Assembly (NCBI RefSeq): GCF_016756495.1
Contig: NZ_AP023243.1
Location: 5,646,501-5,710,500, forward strand
Direction: 5' to 3'
DNA length: 64,000 bases
Source of the DNA: Mesorhizobium sp. 113-3-3
GTDB taxonomy: Bacteria; Pseudomonadota; Alphaproteobacteria; Rhizobiales; Rhizobiaceae
This document shows, piece after piece, positions 8,073 through 16,757 of the stretch. Position numbers and translations under genes: made by a program. Numbering within the stretch: the first letter of the stretch is position 1; the number at the start of each line of letters is the position of its first letter. Below the pieces are notes generated by a model. That model saw only the letters and a list, made by a program, of their open reading frames with translations. It searched no databases and was not told the DNA's origin.

Positions 8073-10142
8073 CTATTCCGCCGCCAGGGCCGTCACCTCC
8101 CGCCGGAACGGCAGCGCATCGCCGATATCGTCTTCGTCCAGTTCACGTGCGAAGCGGTGGCCGGCATAGGTTGCCCAAGCGATCGGCCCCGGCGCCTCGG
8201 CATCGCCGATGACCTTGATCGAACTGATACCATTGTCGGCCCATTCGTCGCGCCGCGCTTTCAGGTCACGCCAGACCTGATCGTCCTGCTGGCGCGACGT
8301 CACCAGCACCACGGCGTCGGCGGCAATGTCGCGTTCCGCACCAGAATAGGCACAGGCGGTGGCGACGCCACCTTGTACGATGCGCGTCACGGTCCGGTTG
8401 AGCACGATCTCGACGCCGAGCCCGGCCAGACGGCGGTGGATGGCGCCCTGCTCCAGCGTGTTGCGGGTCCAGTCCGAGACATAGGCGGACGGCGTCACCA
8501 GCGTTACCTTCGCGCCCTGACGCGCCATCAGCTCAGCCAGAACGCCGCCCATAAAGTAGTGGTCGTCGTCGAACAGCACGACATTGCCGGTCGGCACGTT
8601 TCCAGCCATCAGATCGTCCGGCGTGTAGACCGGCATGGCCGGGTCGATCGGCATCGGCACGACATGGGCGCGCGCCACGCCGTCGCGGCGCCATGTCGAG
8701 CCGGTGGCAAGCGCGATGTTCTGAAAACCGAAGGCCAGTATGTCCTGCGCCGACAACCGGCTATCGAAATAGATGTCGACATTGGACATCTGGCTGAGCT
8801 GGTACTGGCGATAGTCACGCACGCGGCCCCAGGCCGACAGGCCCGGCAAGCGGCATTCGCGCGCGACGCGGCCGCCAAGTTCTGTGCCGGCCTCGGCAAT
8901 GGCCACCTGGTAGCCGCGCAAGCCGAGCGCACGGGCGGCCTCCAGCCCGGCGGGGCCGGCGCCGACGATCAGCACGCTGTCGCTGTCGCCCTTGGCCTGC
9001 ATGCGTTCGGGATGCCAGCCCTTGCGCCACTCCTCCATGAAGGTCGGGTTCTGCGTGCAGCGCGAGATCGACATGGTCATGTCACCGGTGATGCAGATGT
9101 TGCAGCCGATGCATTCGCGGATGTCCTCGATGCGCCCCTCCTCCACCTTCTTCGGCAGGAAGGGATCGGCGATCGACGGGCGGGCGCAGCCGATGAAATC
9201 GAGCGTGCCGGATTTGATCATCCTGACCATCACATCCGGCGAGGTGAAGCGGCCGACGCCGACGACCGGCTTCGAGGTCAACGTCTTGATGCCGGACACC
9301 AGGCTTTCCTGCGCGGCCTCTTCCTTGAAGCGCGACGGTCCCGAGCAATCCTCCCAGGCGCCATGCGCCAGATCCCAGAGGTCGGGCAATTCGGCATGCA
9401 TCTCGATCATGTCGCGGACTTCGGAATTGGCGAAGCCGAGCTCGCCGATCATTTCGTCCAACGACAGCCGCAGCGTCAGGCCACAGGTGTCACCGATGGC
9501 ATCCCTGCCCTCCTCGATCAGCTCGCGCATCAGCCGCGAGCGATTTTCCAGCGAGCCGCCATATTCGTCGCTGCGCTGGTTGGTGGCGGTGGACAGGAAG
9601 TGCTGGATGATGCCGAAGCCGTGCGCGCCGTAGAGGCAGACCAGATCAAAGCCCGCCAGCTTGGCGCGTTTGAAGGCGTTGCGGTGCCAGCGCCTGAGGT
9701 CGCGTATATCCTCTCTGTCCATGGCGCGGGCCTGAACCGGATCGTTGGTGAAGGTGCGGATGGGCAGAGCCGACGGCCCGCGCGGCACTTCCTTGGTGTA
9801 GAGGTTCGGGCCGTTGATGCCGGAATAGGCAAGCTGAATACCGGCCAGCGCGCCATGCTGGTGCATGGCCTTGGCCATCTTCGCCAGCGCCGGGATGTCG
9901 GCGTCGTCCCATAGCCTGAGCTCGATGAAGGGCGTGATCTCCGAAGTATGGTGCATCTCGGTCTGCTCGGTGAAGATGACGCCCCAGCCGCCTTCCGACT
10001 TGATGCGCCGCATCTCGGCCGCGGCGGAAGGATCGCGATAGCCGCCGCCATTGCAATGCGGCACCTGGTAGAAGCGGTTCTTCGCGGTCACCGGACCGAT
10101 CTTCACGGGCTCGAACAGAATGTCGTAGCGTGGATCACGCAT
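8073..10142 (-). CDS. Trimethylamine/dimethylglycine dehydrogenase-like flavoprotein with FMN, 4Fe-4S and FAD/ADP domains
   Basis: This 689-residue protein resembles trimethylamine dehydrogenase and DgcA-type N-demethylases along its whole length. The N-terminal old-yellow-enzyme barrel opens with RFYQVPHC. C30 matches the Cys that covalently holds FMN in trimethylamine dehydrogenase. YGAH supplies the active-site Tyr/His, and the Trp of LWDLAHG matches a substrate-cage Trp. Cluster ligands are C344, C347, C350 and C362. A pyridine-nucleotide-disulfide-like domain starts at VLIVGAGPAGLEA. The expected reaction is oxidative N-demethylation of a methylated amine, with release of formaldehyde. 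The ATG at 10142 has GGAAGGAAG upstream. No electron-transfer subunit gene is visible next to it. The exact amine is unknown. Confidence 0.88.
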   Translation of the reverse strand: MRDPRYDILFEPVKIGPVTAKNRFYQVPHCNGGGYRDPSAAAEMRRIKSEGGWGVIFTEQTEMHHTSEITPFIELRLWDDADIPALAKMAKAMHQHGALAGIQLAYSGINGPNLYTKEVPRGPSALPIRTFTNDPVQARAMDREDIRDLRRWHRNAFKRAKLAGFDLVCLYGAHGFGIIQHFLSTATNQRSDEYGGSLENRSRLMRELIEEGRDAIGDTCGLTLRLSLDEMIGELGFANSEVRDMIEMHAELPDLWDLAHGAWEDCSGPSRFKEEAAQESLVSGIKTLTSKPVVGVGRFTSPDVMVRMIKSGTLDFIGCARPSIADPFLPKKVEEGRIEDIRECIGCNICITGDMTMSISRCTQNPTFMEEWRKGWHPERMQAKGDSDSVLIVGAGPAGLEAARALGLRGYQVAIAEAGTELGGRVARECRLPGLSAWGRVRDYRQYQLSQMSNVDIYFDSRLSAQDILAFGFQNIALATGSTWRRDGVARAHVVPMPIDPAMPVYTPDDLMAGNVPTGNVVLFDDDHYFMGGVLAELMARQGAKVTLVTPSAYVSDWTRNTLEQGAIHRRLAGLGVEIVLNRTVTRIVQGGVATACAYSGAERDIAADAVVLVTSRQQDDQVWRDLKARRDEWADNGISSIKVIGDAEAPGPIAWATYAGHRFARELDEDDIGDALPFRREVTALAAE

Positions 10143-10283
10143 GGTGCTTCCTTCCTGCCAGCGTCGCATCTCGGCATGCGCGGCGATGGTTTTGGCGCAA
10201 GCCGGTCCGCCCCGTGGGTAGATGCCTTGAACCTACTCATAAGTTGCGACGCGTGCCGGAAAACTACAGATTTCTTCTGTGCC

Positions 10284-10302
10284 GATTAGGACGCGCCTAA
10301 TC
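10284..10302. promoter_or_regulatory. TAGG-N5-CCTA dyad, candidate LysR-type operator
   Basis: A perfect inverted repeat GATTAGG-ACGCG-CCTAATC lies between the divergent flavoprotein gene (start 10142) and argE (start 10416). Its core TAGG-N5-CCTA satisfies the LysR-type T-N11-A rule. The same TTAGG-N5-CCTAA architecture recurs at 21367-21381, upstream of the NitT-type importer operon. The linear context suggests control by the LysR gene at 11570-12514, which is an inference. Confidence 0.5.
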
Positions 10303-10415
10303 AGCCCTCGCCGCCTGGATTAGCATCCGGCAAATCCCGGCTGAGCCAAATGCGACTTCAAGGCCGTGGTCGCGCGATGCTAGATAGCGTGCACGGCCAA
10401 TGAGACGCGAGACGC

Positions 10416-11582
10416 ATGGACAGCATCCAGATCCTTGAAAAGCTGATCGGCTTTCCGACAGTCAGCCGCGACTCGAACCTCGACCTCGTCAGCTACGTGA
10501 CGGACCTGCTTTCGGCACAGGGCATTGCCTGCCAGATCATCCGCAGCGCGGACGGCCATAAGGCCAACCTGTTCGCCACCATCGGACCGGCCGACGCTCC
10601 CGGCGTCATGCTGTCCGGTCACACCGACGTCGTTCCCATCGAAGGGCAGGACTGGACGCTACCGCCTTTCGAGATAACCGCACGCAACGGCAGGCTATAC
10701 GGCCGTGGTGCTGCCGACATGAAGGGTTTCGTCGCCTGCGCGCTTGCCGCCTGTCTTAAGGCCGCGAAAATGAGCCTGCAAACGCCCTTGCATCTGGCGC
10801 TTTCCTATGACGAGGAGATCGGCTGCATCGGTGTGCACAGCCTGATCGACATGTTGCGTACGGCGCCGCACCGGCCATTGCTGTGCATCGTCGGCGAGCC
10901 GACCAATATGCAGGTGGCGACCGGCCACAAGGGCAAGCTCGCGGCACGCGCCGTCTGCAAGGGACGGGAAGGCCATTCGGCACTCGCTCCCCTGGCGCTC
11001 AACGCCATTCATCTCGGCTGCGACTTCGTCTCCGCATTGCGCCGGGAACAGGACCGGCTGGCCAGCGATGGCGCGCGCGACGGCGACTATGACATTCCCT
11101 ACACGACCGTCCATGTCGGCAAGATCAACGCCGGCGTGGCGCTCAACATCGTGCCGAACCTGTGCCAGCTCGACTTCGAGATCCGCAATGTCGCGGCCGA
11201 CAATCCCGACCAAATCCTCGACGGGCTGCGCGCGGAGGCGCAGCGCATCGCCGCTGCTGTTTCAGCGATCGCGCCGGAAGCCGCCATCGACATCGAGATC
11301 ACCAACACCTATCCGGGGCTGGACACGCCGGCGAATTCGCAGGCCGTCGCCTTCGTCAAGTCGCTGACCGGCGCCAACGACACGATCAAGGTTGCCTTCG
11401 GCACCGAAGGCGGATTGTTCAGCCGCGACCTCGGCACGCCGACCATCGTGTGCGGACCCGGATCGATGGCACAGGGACACAGGCCGGACGAATTCGTCAG
11501 TGTCGAACAGTTGCGCCGCTGCGACGACATGCTGGAAAACCTGTTGCGGCGGCTTGCCGATCACCGGCTTCAGGCAATGTGA
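10416..11582 (+). CDS. argE: Acetylornithine deacetylase-type M20 metallo-amidase
   Basis: This 388-residue M20-family hydrolase resembles ArgE, which releases acetate from N2-acetylornithine using two zinc ions. The metal and catalytic residues are in place: H69 in GHTDVVP, D101 in ADMKG, D132-E133-E134 in DEEIGC, and H355 in GHRPDEF. The dimerisation insert occupies roughly residues 170-280. The gene is divergent from the amine-dehydrogenase-like gene and convergent with a LysR gene, overlapping the end of the latter by 13 bases. In this catabolic setting it may deacylate an imported N-acyl amine or amino acid rather than serve arginine synthesis. The symbol reflects family resemblance, not proven substrate. 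Confidence 0.85.
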   Translation: MDSIQILEKLIGFPTVSRDSNLDLVSYVTDLLSAQGIACQIIRSADGHKANLFATIGPADAPGVMLSGHTDVVPIEGQDWTLPPFEITARNGRLYGRGAADMKGFVACALAACLKAAKMSLQTPLHLALSYDEEIGCIGVHSLIDMLRTAPHRPLLCIVGEPTNMQVATGHKGKLAARAVCKGREGHSALAPLALNAIHLGCDFVSALRREQDRLASDGARDGDYDIPYTTVHVGKINAGVALNIVPNLCQLDFEIRNVAADNPDQILDGLRAEAQRIAAAVSAIAPEAAIDIEITNTYPGLDTPANSQAVAFVKSLTGANDTIKVAFGTEGGLFSRDLGTPTIVCGPGSMAQGHRPDEFVSVEQLRRCDDMLENLLRRLADHRLQAM

Positions 11583-12514
11583 CTGACCACCCGGCCGCTG
11601 CCGAACACACCCTGTTCGACGACGAAACGGCGGCAGTGGTCGATGAAGGCCTGCACCGTCTGCGTGCGGTGCTCGGCGTTGGGCAAGGCAACCCCCATGG
11701 TCAGAGGCCGCAAATCCCCCGCCAGCGGCACGAAGACCAGCGGCTTGCCGTCCGGCGCCAGCGTGTTGAGCGGCCGCATGTTGGCGATGCCATAGCCGAA
11801 GCCGTTCGCGACCATCGACCGCATCACCGCGATGTCGCCGGTGCGCTCGGCAATGTTCGGCCGGATGCCGCGCATCTGGAAGGCCGAGAGAAAATATTCG
11901 CGGCTGTATGGCAGGTCGAGCAGCACCATCGGCTCGTCGGCCAGCTCTTCCGTCGTGATCGAAGCCTTGCCGGCGAAGCGGTGCCCCTGCGGCAGCATGA
12001 CATAGGCCGGCACCAGCATCAGCGGTTCGAACGTCGTGTCCTGCGACAGTTCGAGATCGTAGGTCAGCGCCGCGTCGATTTCGCCGCGCTGCAGCATTTC
12101 GAGTAATTGACCCTGGTTGCGTTCGAACTGCCGGAACCGCACGTCGGGATAGGCGCGCTCGAACTTCATGCGCAGCGTCGGCATGACGATCTGCGCGAAG
12201 GTCAGCAGGCATCCGACCGCCAGCGGTCCGCGCACCTTCTCGGCGATGTCGCCGGCGATATCGTGCAGGGCGTCGGCGTCGGCCAGCAGCCTGGCGGCCT
12301 CCTTCAGGAAAACCCGCCCGCCAGCCGTGAGCGACAGGCCATGCGAATGCTTGCGGACAAAAAGCTGGACGCCGAATTCGGCCTCCAGTTGCGCGATCGA
12401 CGCCGAGATCGAAGGCGGCGAAACATTGACCTGCTCGGCCGCCTTGGTAATGGAGCCGGCTTCGCCGACAGCGACGAAATATTCCAATTGTCTCAGGGTG
12501 AAGCGTAGCGGCAT
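11570..12514 (-). CDS. LysR-family transcriptional regulator
   Basis: This 314-residue regulator has an N-terminal winged helix-turn-helix at about residues 2-62 (LRQLEYFVAVGEAGSITKAAEQVNVS, split here as LRQLEYFVAVGEAG and SITKAAEQVNVS). A LysR_substrate effector domain starts near residue 90. It is the last gene of the long leftward cluster that begins with the importer at 21195. It is separated from the aldehyde dehydrogenase stop by 50 bases. It is the only LysR gene in the window, and two T-N11-A dyads flank the region it would control. It probably responds to a pathway intermediate. Its 3' end overlaps that of argE on the other strand. Confidence 0.93.
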   Translation of the reverse strand: MPLRFTLRQLEYFVAVGEAGSITKAAEQVNVSPPSISASIAQLEAEFGVQLFVRKHSHGLSLTAGGRVFLKEAARLLADADALHDIAGDIAEKVRGPLAVGCLLTFAQIVMPTLRMKFERAYPDVRFRQFERNQGQLLEMLQRGEIDAALTYDLELSQDTTFEPLMLVPAYVMLPQGHRFAGKASITTEELADEPMVLLDLPYSREYFLSAFQMRGIRPNIAERTGDIAVMRSMVANGFGYGIANMRPLNTLAPDGKPLVFVPLAGDLRPLTMGVALPNAEHRTQTVQAFIDHCRRFVVEQGVFGSGRVVSHIA

Positions 12515-12564
12515 GGGCTTCTATGTTGCCGGTTTGGGCGCCGCGATCAAGCGCCCGCGCGGCT

Positions 12565-14055
12565 TCAGTACTTGATCCATGTCGTTTTCAGCGCGGTGTA
12601 CTTGTCCAGCGCATGCAGCGACAGGTCGCGGCCGAAGCCGGATTGCTTGACGCCGCCGAATGGCGTCATCGGGCTCAACGCATCGACCGTATTGACGGAA
12701 ACCGTGCCGGCGCGCAGCCGGCCGGCAACGCGGTGCGCGCGCGAAAGACTGTCGGTCCACAGCGAGGCGGCCAGCCCGTACGGGCTGTCATTGGCGATGC
12801 GGATGGCCTCCTCCTCATCGTCGAAGGCGATGACCGAAAGCACGGGCCCGAATATCTCGTCCCTGGCAATCGGATCGTCATGGGCGACATTGTCGAAGAT
12901 GGTCGGCTGGATGAAGCTGCCGCGGCCGTTGACCGTGACGCGATCGCCGCCGGCGACCAGGCGCGCGGTCTTCTTGCCGGCCTCGACGAAGCGCATGACG
13001 TTGGCGGCGTGGCGGGCATCGACCATGGCGCCCATTTTCGAGGCCGGGTCGAGCGGATCGCCGGGCTGGGTGGCCGCCGCGCGCGCAACCAGCTTCTCTA
13101 CGAAGACATCCCTGATGGAGCGTTCGACGAGCAGGCGCGAATTGGCCGAACACACTTCGCCCTGGTTGAAGAAGATCCCAAACGCTGCCATGTCGGCCGC
13201 CGCAGCGAGATCGCCGCAATCGGCGAAGACGAGGTTCGGGCTCTTGCCGCCCGTTTCGAGCCAGACCTGCTTCATGTTCGACTGACCCGAATATTGCAGG
13301 AACATTTTGCCGACCGCAGTCGATCCGGTGAAGGCAAGGCAATCGACATCCATATGGCGGCCGAGCGCCTGTCCGGCCGTCTCGCCAAGGCCAGGCACGA
13401 CATTGAGCACGCCGGCGGGCAGGCCCGCCTCCATGGCGAGTTCCGCCAGCCTGAGCGCCGAGAAAGGCGACTGCTCCGCCGGCTTCAGCACCACCGAATT
13501 GCCCGCGGCAAGCGCGGGCGCACATTTCCAGGTCGCCATGTCGAGCGGGAAATTCCATGGCACCACGGCACCGACCACGCCGAGCGGCTCGCGGCGTACC
13601 AGCACCAGATCGCCGCCGCCGGTCGGCGCCACTTCGTCATAGATCTTGTCGATGGCCTCGCCATACCACTGGAAGATCGCCGCCGAGCCAGGGACGTCGA
13701 CGGTCGCTGCATCCGTGACCAGCTTGCCCATGTCGAGCGACTCCAACAGGGCAAGCTCCTGCAGGTTTTCGCGCAGCAGTTTTGCCAGCCGCAGCAGCAC
13801 CTCCTTGCGGTGCGCCGGGCTCGTGCGCGACCAGACACCGGCCTCGAAACTGCGGCGCGCCGCGGCAACGGCCAGATCGATGTCTTCCTCGCCGCATGAC
13901 GCCACCTCGGCCAGCGTTTCGCCGGTGGCCGGATTGATGCTGGCGAAGGTTCGGCCCGAACGCGCGGCAACCGTCTTGCCGTCGATGAACGCCTTGTCGC
14001 GAAAACGGATCGCCGATGCCTTGCCGATCCAGTCCTTGTGACTGAGTTCGCTCAT
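12565..14055 (-). CDS. NAD(P)-dependent aldehyde dehydrogenase, PuuC/gamma-aminobutyraldehyde type
   Basis: This 496-residue aldehyde dehydrogenase resembles gamma-glutamyl-gamma-aminobutyraldehyde dehydrogenase (PuuC) throughout, including the WIGKA start and the KTTWIKY end. The catalytic nucleophile is C302 in GEVCSANSR and the general base Glu is in LETGGKSPN. The cofactor loop FTGSTAVGK and the VPWNFPLDMATWK segment are intact. It would oxidise an aldehyde, probably amine-derived, to the acid in the cytoplasm. In the leftward unit it follows the importer, GMC oxidoreductase, flavin monooxygenase, Rid and DUF1028 genes. It could therefore accept an aldehyde made by the GMC enzyme or released by the monooxygenase. 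Substrate identity is an inference from family and context. Confidence 0.93.
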   Translation of the reverse strand: MSELSHKDWIGKASAIRFRDKAFIDGKTVAARSGRTFASINPATGETLAEVASCGEEDIDLAVAAARRSFEAGVWSRTSPAHRKEVLLRLAKLLRENLQELALLESLDMGKLVTDAATVDVPGSAAIFQWYGEAIDKIYDEVAPTGGGDLVLVRREPLGVVGAVVPWNFPLDMATWKCAPALAAGNSVVLKPAEQSPFSALRLAELAMEAGLPAGVLNVVPGLGETAGQALGRHMDVDCLAFTGSTAVGKMFLQYSGQSNMKQVWLETGGKSPNLVFADCGDLAAAADMAAFGIFFNQGEVCSANSRLLVERSIRDVFVEKLVARAAATQPGDPLDPASKMGAMVDARHAANVMRFVEAGKKTARLVAGGDRVTVNGRGSFIQPTIFDNVAHDDPIARDEIFGPVLSVIAFDDEEEAIRIANDSPYGLAASLWTDSLSRAHRVAGRLRAGTVSVNTVDALSPMTPFGGVKQSGFGRDLSLHALDKYTALKTTWIKY

Positions 14056-14096
14056 GCGGATGCCTCCCCCCTGTATGCCGGCTGCTTGCGTGCCGG

Positions 14097-14771
14097 CTAC
14101 TCGTCGCCCGGCACGCCGTAGCTCGGCGCGTCAGACGGATTGATCGCGCGGGTCACATAGGCATCGAGCTGCGGCTTGTAGCGGTCCCACAAGGCCGCCA
14201 GCTCCTCGATCGGGCAGTTGTCGGTCCAGTCGCAGCGCAGGTCCGCGACCGGCCAGGCGACCTCGCGCACCAGCTTCAGTCCGGCCGAATGGACCGGGCC
14301 TGCCTCGCCCCCCGCTTTCAGCGCGGCGCGCATGGTGGCGATCAGGCGGTCGCCGAGATGCCCTTCCGAGGCCAGGAAGGCCTCGACCATGGCCTGCGGC
14401 ACGCCGTCGTGAGCCAGCATGTTGCCGCCGCAGGCGACATTGTCCGAGCGCGCTTCCGCCCAGATGCCGAGCGCCTTGGGTCCGGAATGGATCGCCGTCG
14501 TCCCGGCGGCATCGACAGCCAGCACCTGCCGGTATTCGCTGTAGGCGCCGGTGCGCTTCAGGATGGCGACCGCCTCGGCGGCCGAGGCGCCGCGCGCCAG
14601 CAACTCAAGCCCCCTCGTGCCGAGCGTCGGATCGGTGACGTTCTGGCTGGCGACCGCCCCTACGCCCGCCTGCGCGTAGGCGCAGCGCGCCGCCACCGCC
14701 GGTGAGGAAGACGACACCGCGACGCCGAACATGCCCGTGCGGCTGCACCGCGCGACGATCGAGAAGGTCAT
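14097..14771 (-). CDS. DUF1028 family protein (Ntn-hydrolase-like fold family)
   Basis: This 224-residue protein starts MTFSIVARCSRTGMFGVAVSSSS, here recognised from MTFSIVARC and FGVAVSSSSPAVAARC, which are typical of DUF1028. No reaction is established for the family. Members are often encoded next to Rid proteins and amine or amino-acid catabolic genes, as here. The frame stays open for another 350 bases upstream but that part is antisense-frame to the Rid gene. The ATG at 14771 is 5 bases after the Rid stop, which supports the short form and translational coupling. The C-terminus includes an L-D-A-Y-V-T-R-A-I-N-P segment. Function is unknown. Confidence 0.88.
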   Translation of the reverse strand: MTFSIVARCSRTGMFGVAVSSSSPAVAARCAYAQAGVGAVASQNVTDPTLGTRGLELLARGASAAEAVAILKRTGAYSEYRQVLAVDAAGTTAIHSGPKALGIWAEARSDNVACGGNMLAHDGVPQAMVEAFLASEGHLGDRLIATMRAALKAGGEAGPVHSAGLKLVREVAWPVADLRCDWTDNCPIEELAALWDRYKPQLDAYVTRAINPSDAPSYGVPGDE

Positions 14772-14776
14772 GGCGC

Positions 14777-15193
14777 TCAGTCCGGAATGACGGCGGTACC
14801 GTCGATCTCGACCAGCCAGTCCGGCCGCGCCAGCGCCGACACGACGAGGCCGGTCGAAACCGGATGCACGCCTTTGATGTACTCGCCCATGGTGCGGTAG
14901 ACCGCCTCGCGATGGCGCACGTCGGTGATGTAGACCACCACCTTGACCAGATGCTCCATGGTGCCGCCGCACTCCTCGATGAGTTGCCTGATGTTCTGCA
15001 TCACCTTGTGCGTCTGCTCGGCCGGATCGTGGCTGCCGATATTCTTGGCGGTGTCGAGATCCTGCGGGCACTGGCCGCGCAGATAGACCGTGCGGCCGCC
15101 TCGCGTGACGACCGCCTGGCACAGATCATTGTCGAGCTTCTGCTCGGGATAGGTGTCCTTGGTGTTGAACTTGCGGATTCTCGTATGCGCCAT
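14777..15193 (-). CDS. Rid (YjgF/YER057c/UK114) family protein lacking the imine-binding Arg
   Basis: This 138-residue Rid-family protein normally forms trimers with active sites at subunit interfaces. RidA proper hydrolyses reactive imines and enamines using an Arg in a PARxxVEV-like segment. Here the matching stretch is HPVSTGLVVSAL, with Ser at the Arg position, so it belongs to one of the non-RidA subgroups and may bind or process a different intermediate. The ATG at 15193 has GGAGA upstream; 15208 is an alternative. It is tightly coupled to the DUF1028 gene. Its position after a flavin monooxygenase gene suggests it handles a labile nitrogenous or carbonyl intermediate of that enzyme. 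Confidence 0.9.
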   Translation of the reverse strand: MAHTRIRKFNTKDTYPEQKLDNDLCQAVVTRGGRTVYLRGQCPQDLDTAKNIGSHDPAEQTHKVMQNIRQLIEECGGTMEHLVKVVVYITDVRHREAVYRTMGEYIKGVHPVSTGLVVSALARPDWLVEIDGTAVIPD

Positions 15194-15215
15194 GCTGGTC
15201 TCCATCAAATCGGGC

Positions 15216-15316
15216 TAGAGCGTTTCGCCGTTTCACGGAAACGGCAAACCGCTCTATCTTTTTGTTTTTACGCAATTCCGGACGGAAAACCGCTCACACT
15301 TTTCCTGGAATTGCTC
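15216..15316. repeat. Two-module intergenic palindromic repeat, copy 1
   Basis: This is an intergenic mosaic between the Rid start and the monooxygenase stop. Module A, 15216-15256, is an imperfect palindrome bounded by TAGAGCG and CGCTCTA. Module B, 15272-15314, is bounded by GCAATTCC-type inverted ends. The reverse complement of module B recurs at 55944-55987 with a single-base length difference. Rhizobial genomes carry families of such dispersed palindromic elements, and this looks like one of them. It lies inside a probable operon, so it would be transcribed and could fold as a stable RNA. Confidence 0.75.
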
Positions 15317-15335
15317 TGGCAGTCGTCAGCTCTGG

Positions 15336-16610
15336 TCAGGCGTCCACTGTCTCGCGCCGTGCTGCAGCGTGATAGGCCAGATATTTGCGCTGAGTGGAAA
15401 TGCGGTCCGCGACATGCTTGGCATCGTGCCAGACACCCCAGATGAAACTCGACCCTCTTCGCGATTGCCAAGGCAATCCCAGGAAGTAGATCCCGGGCTC
15501 GGTCGAGACGCCGCGCTGATGCCTCGGCCGGCCCTTCTCGTCAAAGGCATCGACCTTCAGCCAGCTGTAATCGATGGCAAAGCCTGTCGCCCAGATGATC
15601 GCCGCTATCCCGGCGCCGGCCAGATCGAGCTCGCGAAGCGGGTTGGCCAGGCAGTCCGGATCCGGGTCGATCCGACGGGCCGCGGGCTCCTCCGGAAGGT
15701 CGAGCCCGTTGCGCGCGACATAGGCGTCGGCCTCGTCGAGCAGCGACATCAGGTTGGCGTCACCGCGGGCAATGTTCTTCGCCAGATCGGGCGCGAAGGT
15801 CAGCACACCGTCCTGATATGTCTTGGTCATGCCGACCAGGGTAAGCCCCTGCGCGGCCAGCCGACGGAAATCAATGGTCTCGCCGCCACGCGCGCCGCTC
15901 ACCGCGATGGTGACATGTTCCGTGCCAGGCCCCGGGGTTTCGAGGTCCCATTTGCCGAGAACGCCAAGCCACCAGCAGAAATCGCGCCCGCGATAAGCGC
16001 GCGGCGGGCGGTCGTGTGGGCCGACCGAGAGGTAGACGCGCCGGCCCGAGCGCTGAAGCTCATCGGCGATCTGCACGCCCGACGATCCCGCCCCGACCAC
16101 CAGCACCGCGCCCTTCGGCAACTGCCCGGGATTGCGGTACGCGCTGGAATGAATCTGCAGGAGATCTGCATTTGCAGGGACAAGGGCGGGGATGACGGGG
16201 ACCTGGAAAGGCCCGGTCGCCGCCACGATGCTGTTGGCCTCGATCACCCCGTCCGACGTCTCGACGCGGAACCCGGGCCGCCCGACATTTCTTTGCGCGA
16301 GCTTGACCTCGACGCCGCAGCGGATCGGCGCCTTGATCTGCCTTGCATAGGCAGCGAAATAGTCGGCAACCTCCTCCTTGGAGGGAAAGCCGTCAGGGCC
16401 CGTCTCGGGAAATTCCATGCCCGGGAAGCGGTCATGCCAGGCCGGGCCATTGGCAACGAGCGAGTCCCACCGCTGCGAGCGCCAGCGCTCGGCGATCCGG
16501 CCACGCTCAAGAACGAGATGCGGCACGCCGCATTTGCTCAGATGCTCGGACATAGCCACCCCCGCCTGGCCACCGCCGACGACAAGCGTGTCTATTTTTT
16601 CCACCGACAT
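15336..16610 (-). CDS. Two-dinucleotide-binding-domain flavin monooxygenase (CzcO/YUCCA-like)
   Basis: This 424-residue FAD enzyme has an N-terminal Rossmann motif VVGGGQAG for FAD and a second, VVGAGSSG, for NAD(P)H. Between them is a QIHSSAYR segment that corresponds to the F-x-G-x-x-x-H-S-x-x-Y motif of Baeyer-Villiger/N-hydroxylating monooxygenases. ATG 16610 has AGGA 7 bases upstream; a TTG at 16631 would extend it by seven residues. It lies downstream of a GMC oxidoreductase and upstream of a Rid gene in one leftward unit. An oxygenation on nitrogen or next to a carbonyl is the likely chemistry. The substrate cannot be read from the sequence. Confidence 0.85.
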   Translation of the reverse strand: MSVEKIDTLVVGGGQAGVAMSEHLSKCGVPHLVLERGRIAERWRSQRWDSLVANGPAWHDRFPGMEFPETGPDGFPSKEEVADYFAAYARQIKAPIRCGVEVKLAQRNVGRPGFRVETSDGVIEANSIVAATGPFQVPVIPALVPANADLLQIHSSAYRNPGQLPKGAVLVVGAGSSGVQIADELQRSGRRVYLSVGPHDRPPRAYRGRDFCWWLGVLGKWDLETPGPGTEHVTIAVSGARGGETIDFRRLAAQGLTLVGMTKTYQDGVLTFAPDLAKNIARGDANLMSLLDEADAYVARNGLDLPEEPAARRIDPDPDCLANPLRELDLAGAGIAAIIWATGFAIDYSWLKVDAFDEKGRPRHQRGVSTEPGIYFLGLPWQSRRGSSFIWGVWHDAKHVADRISTQRKYLAYHAAARRETVDA

Positions 16611-16757
16611 TTCTGCGTCCTTTCCCCCCAAAGAGTTTCCGCGGATGCGAGGAGCTCAGATCGCTGGTGTACTGGAGGGACTGATTAGCGAAAATTACGA
16701 TTTCATGTGGCAGTGGTTAGCTTGTCCCTAAACGCCAGGAGACGAGCCAACGCGAGA

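Noticed and set aside
7902..9914. 670-codon forward open frame over the demethylase-like gene
   Set aside because: His/Arg/Asp/Gly-rich composition of an antisense frame; the reverse-strand flavoprotein explains the region with complete cofactor motifs.
14772..15122. N-terminal extension of the DUF1028 frame
   Set aside because: It lies in another frame over the Rid gene and lacks conservation; the coupled ATG at 14771 is the natural start.
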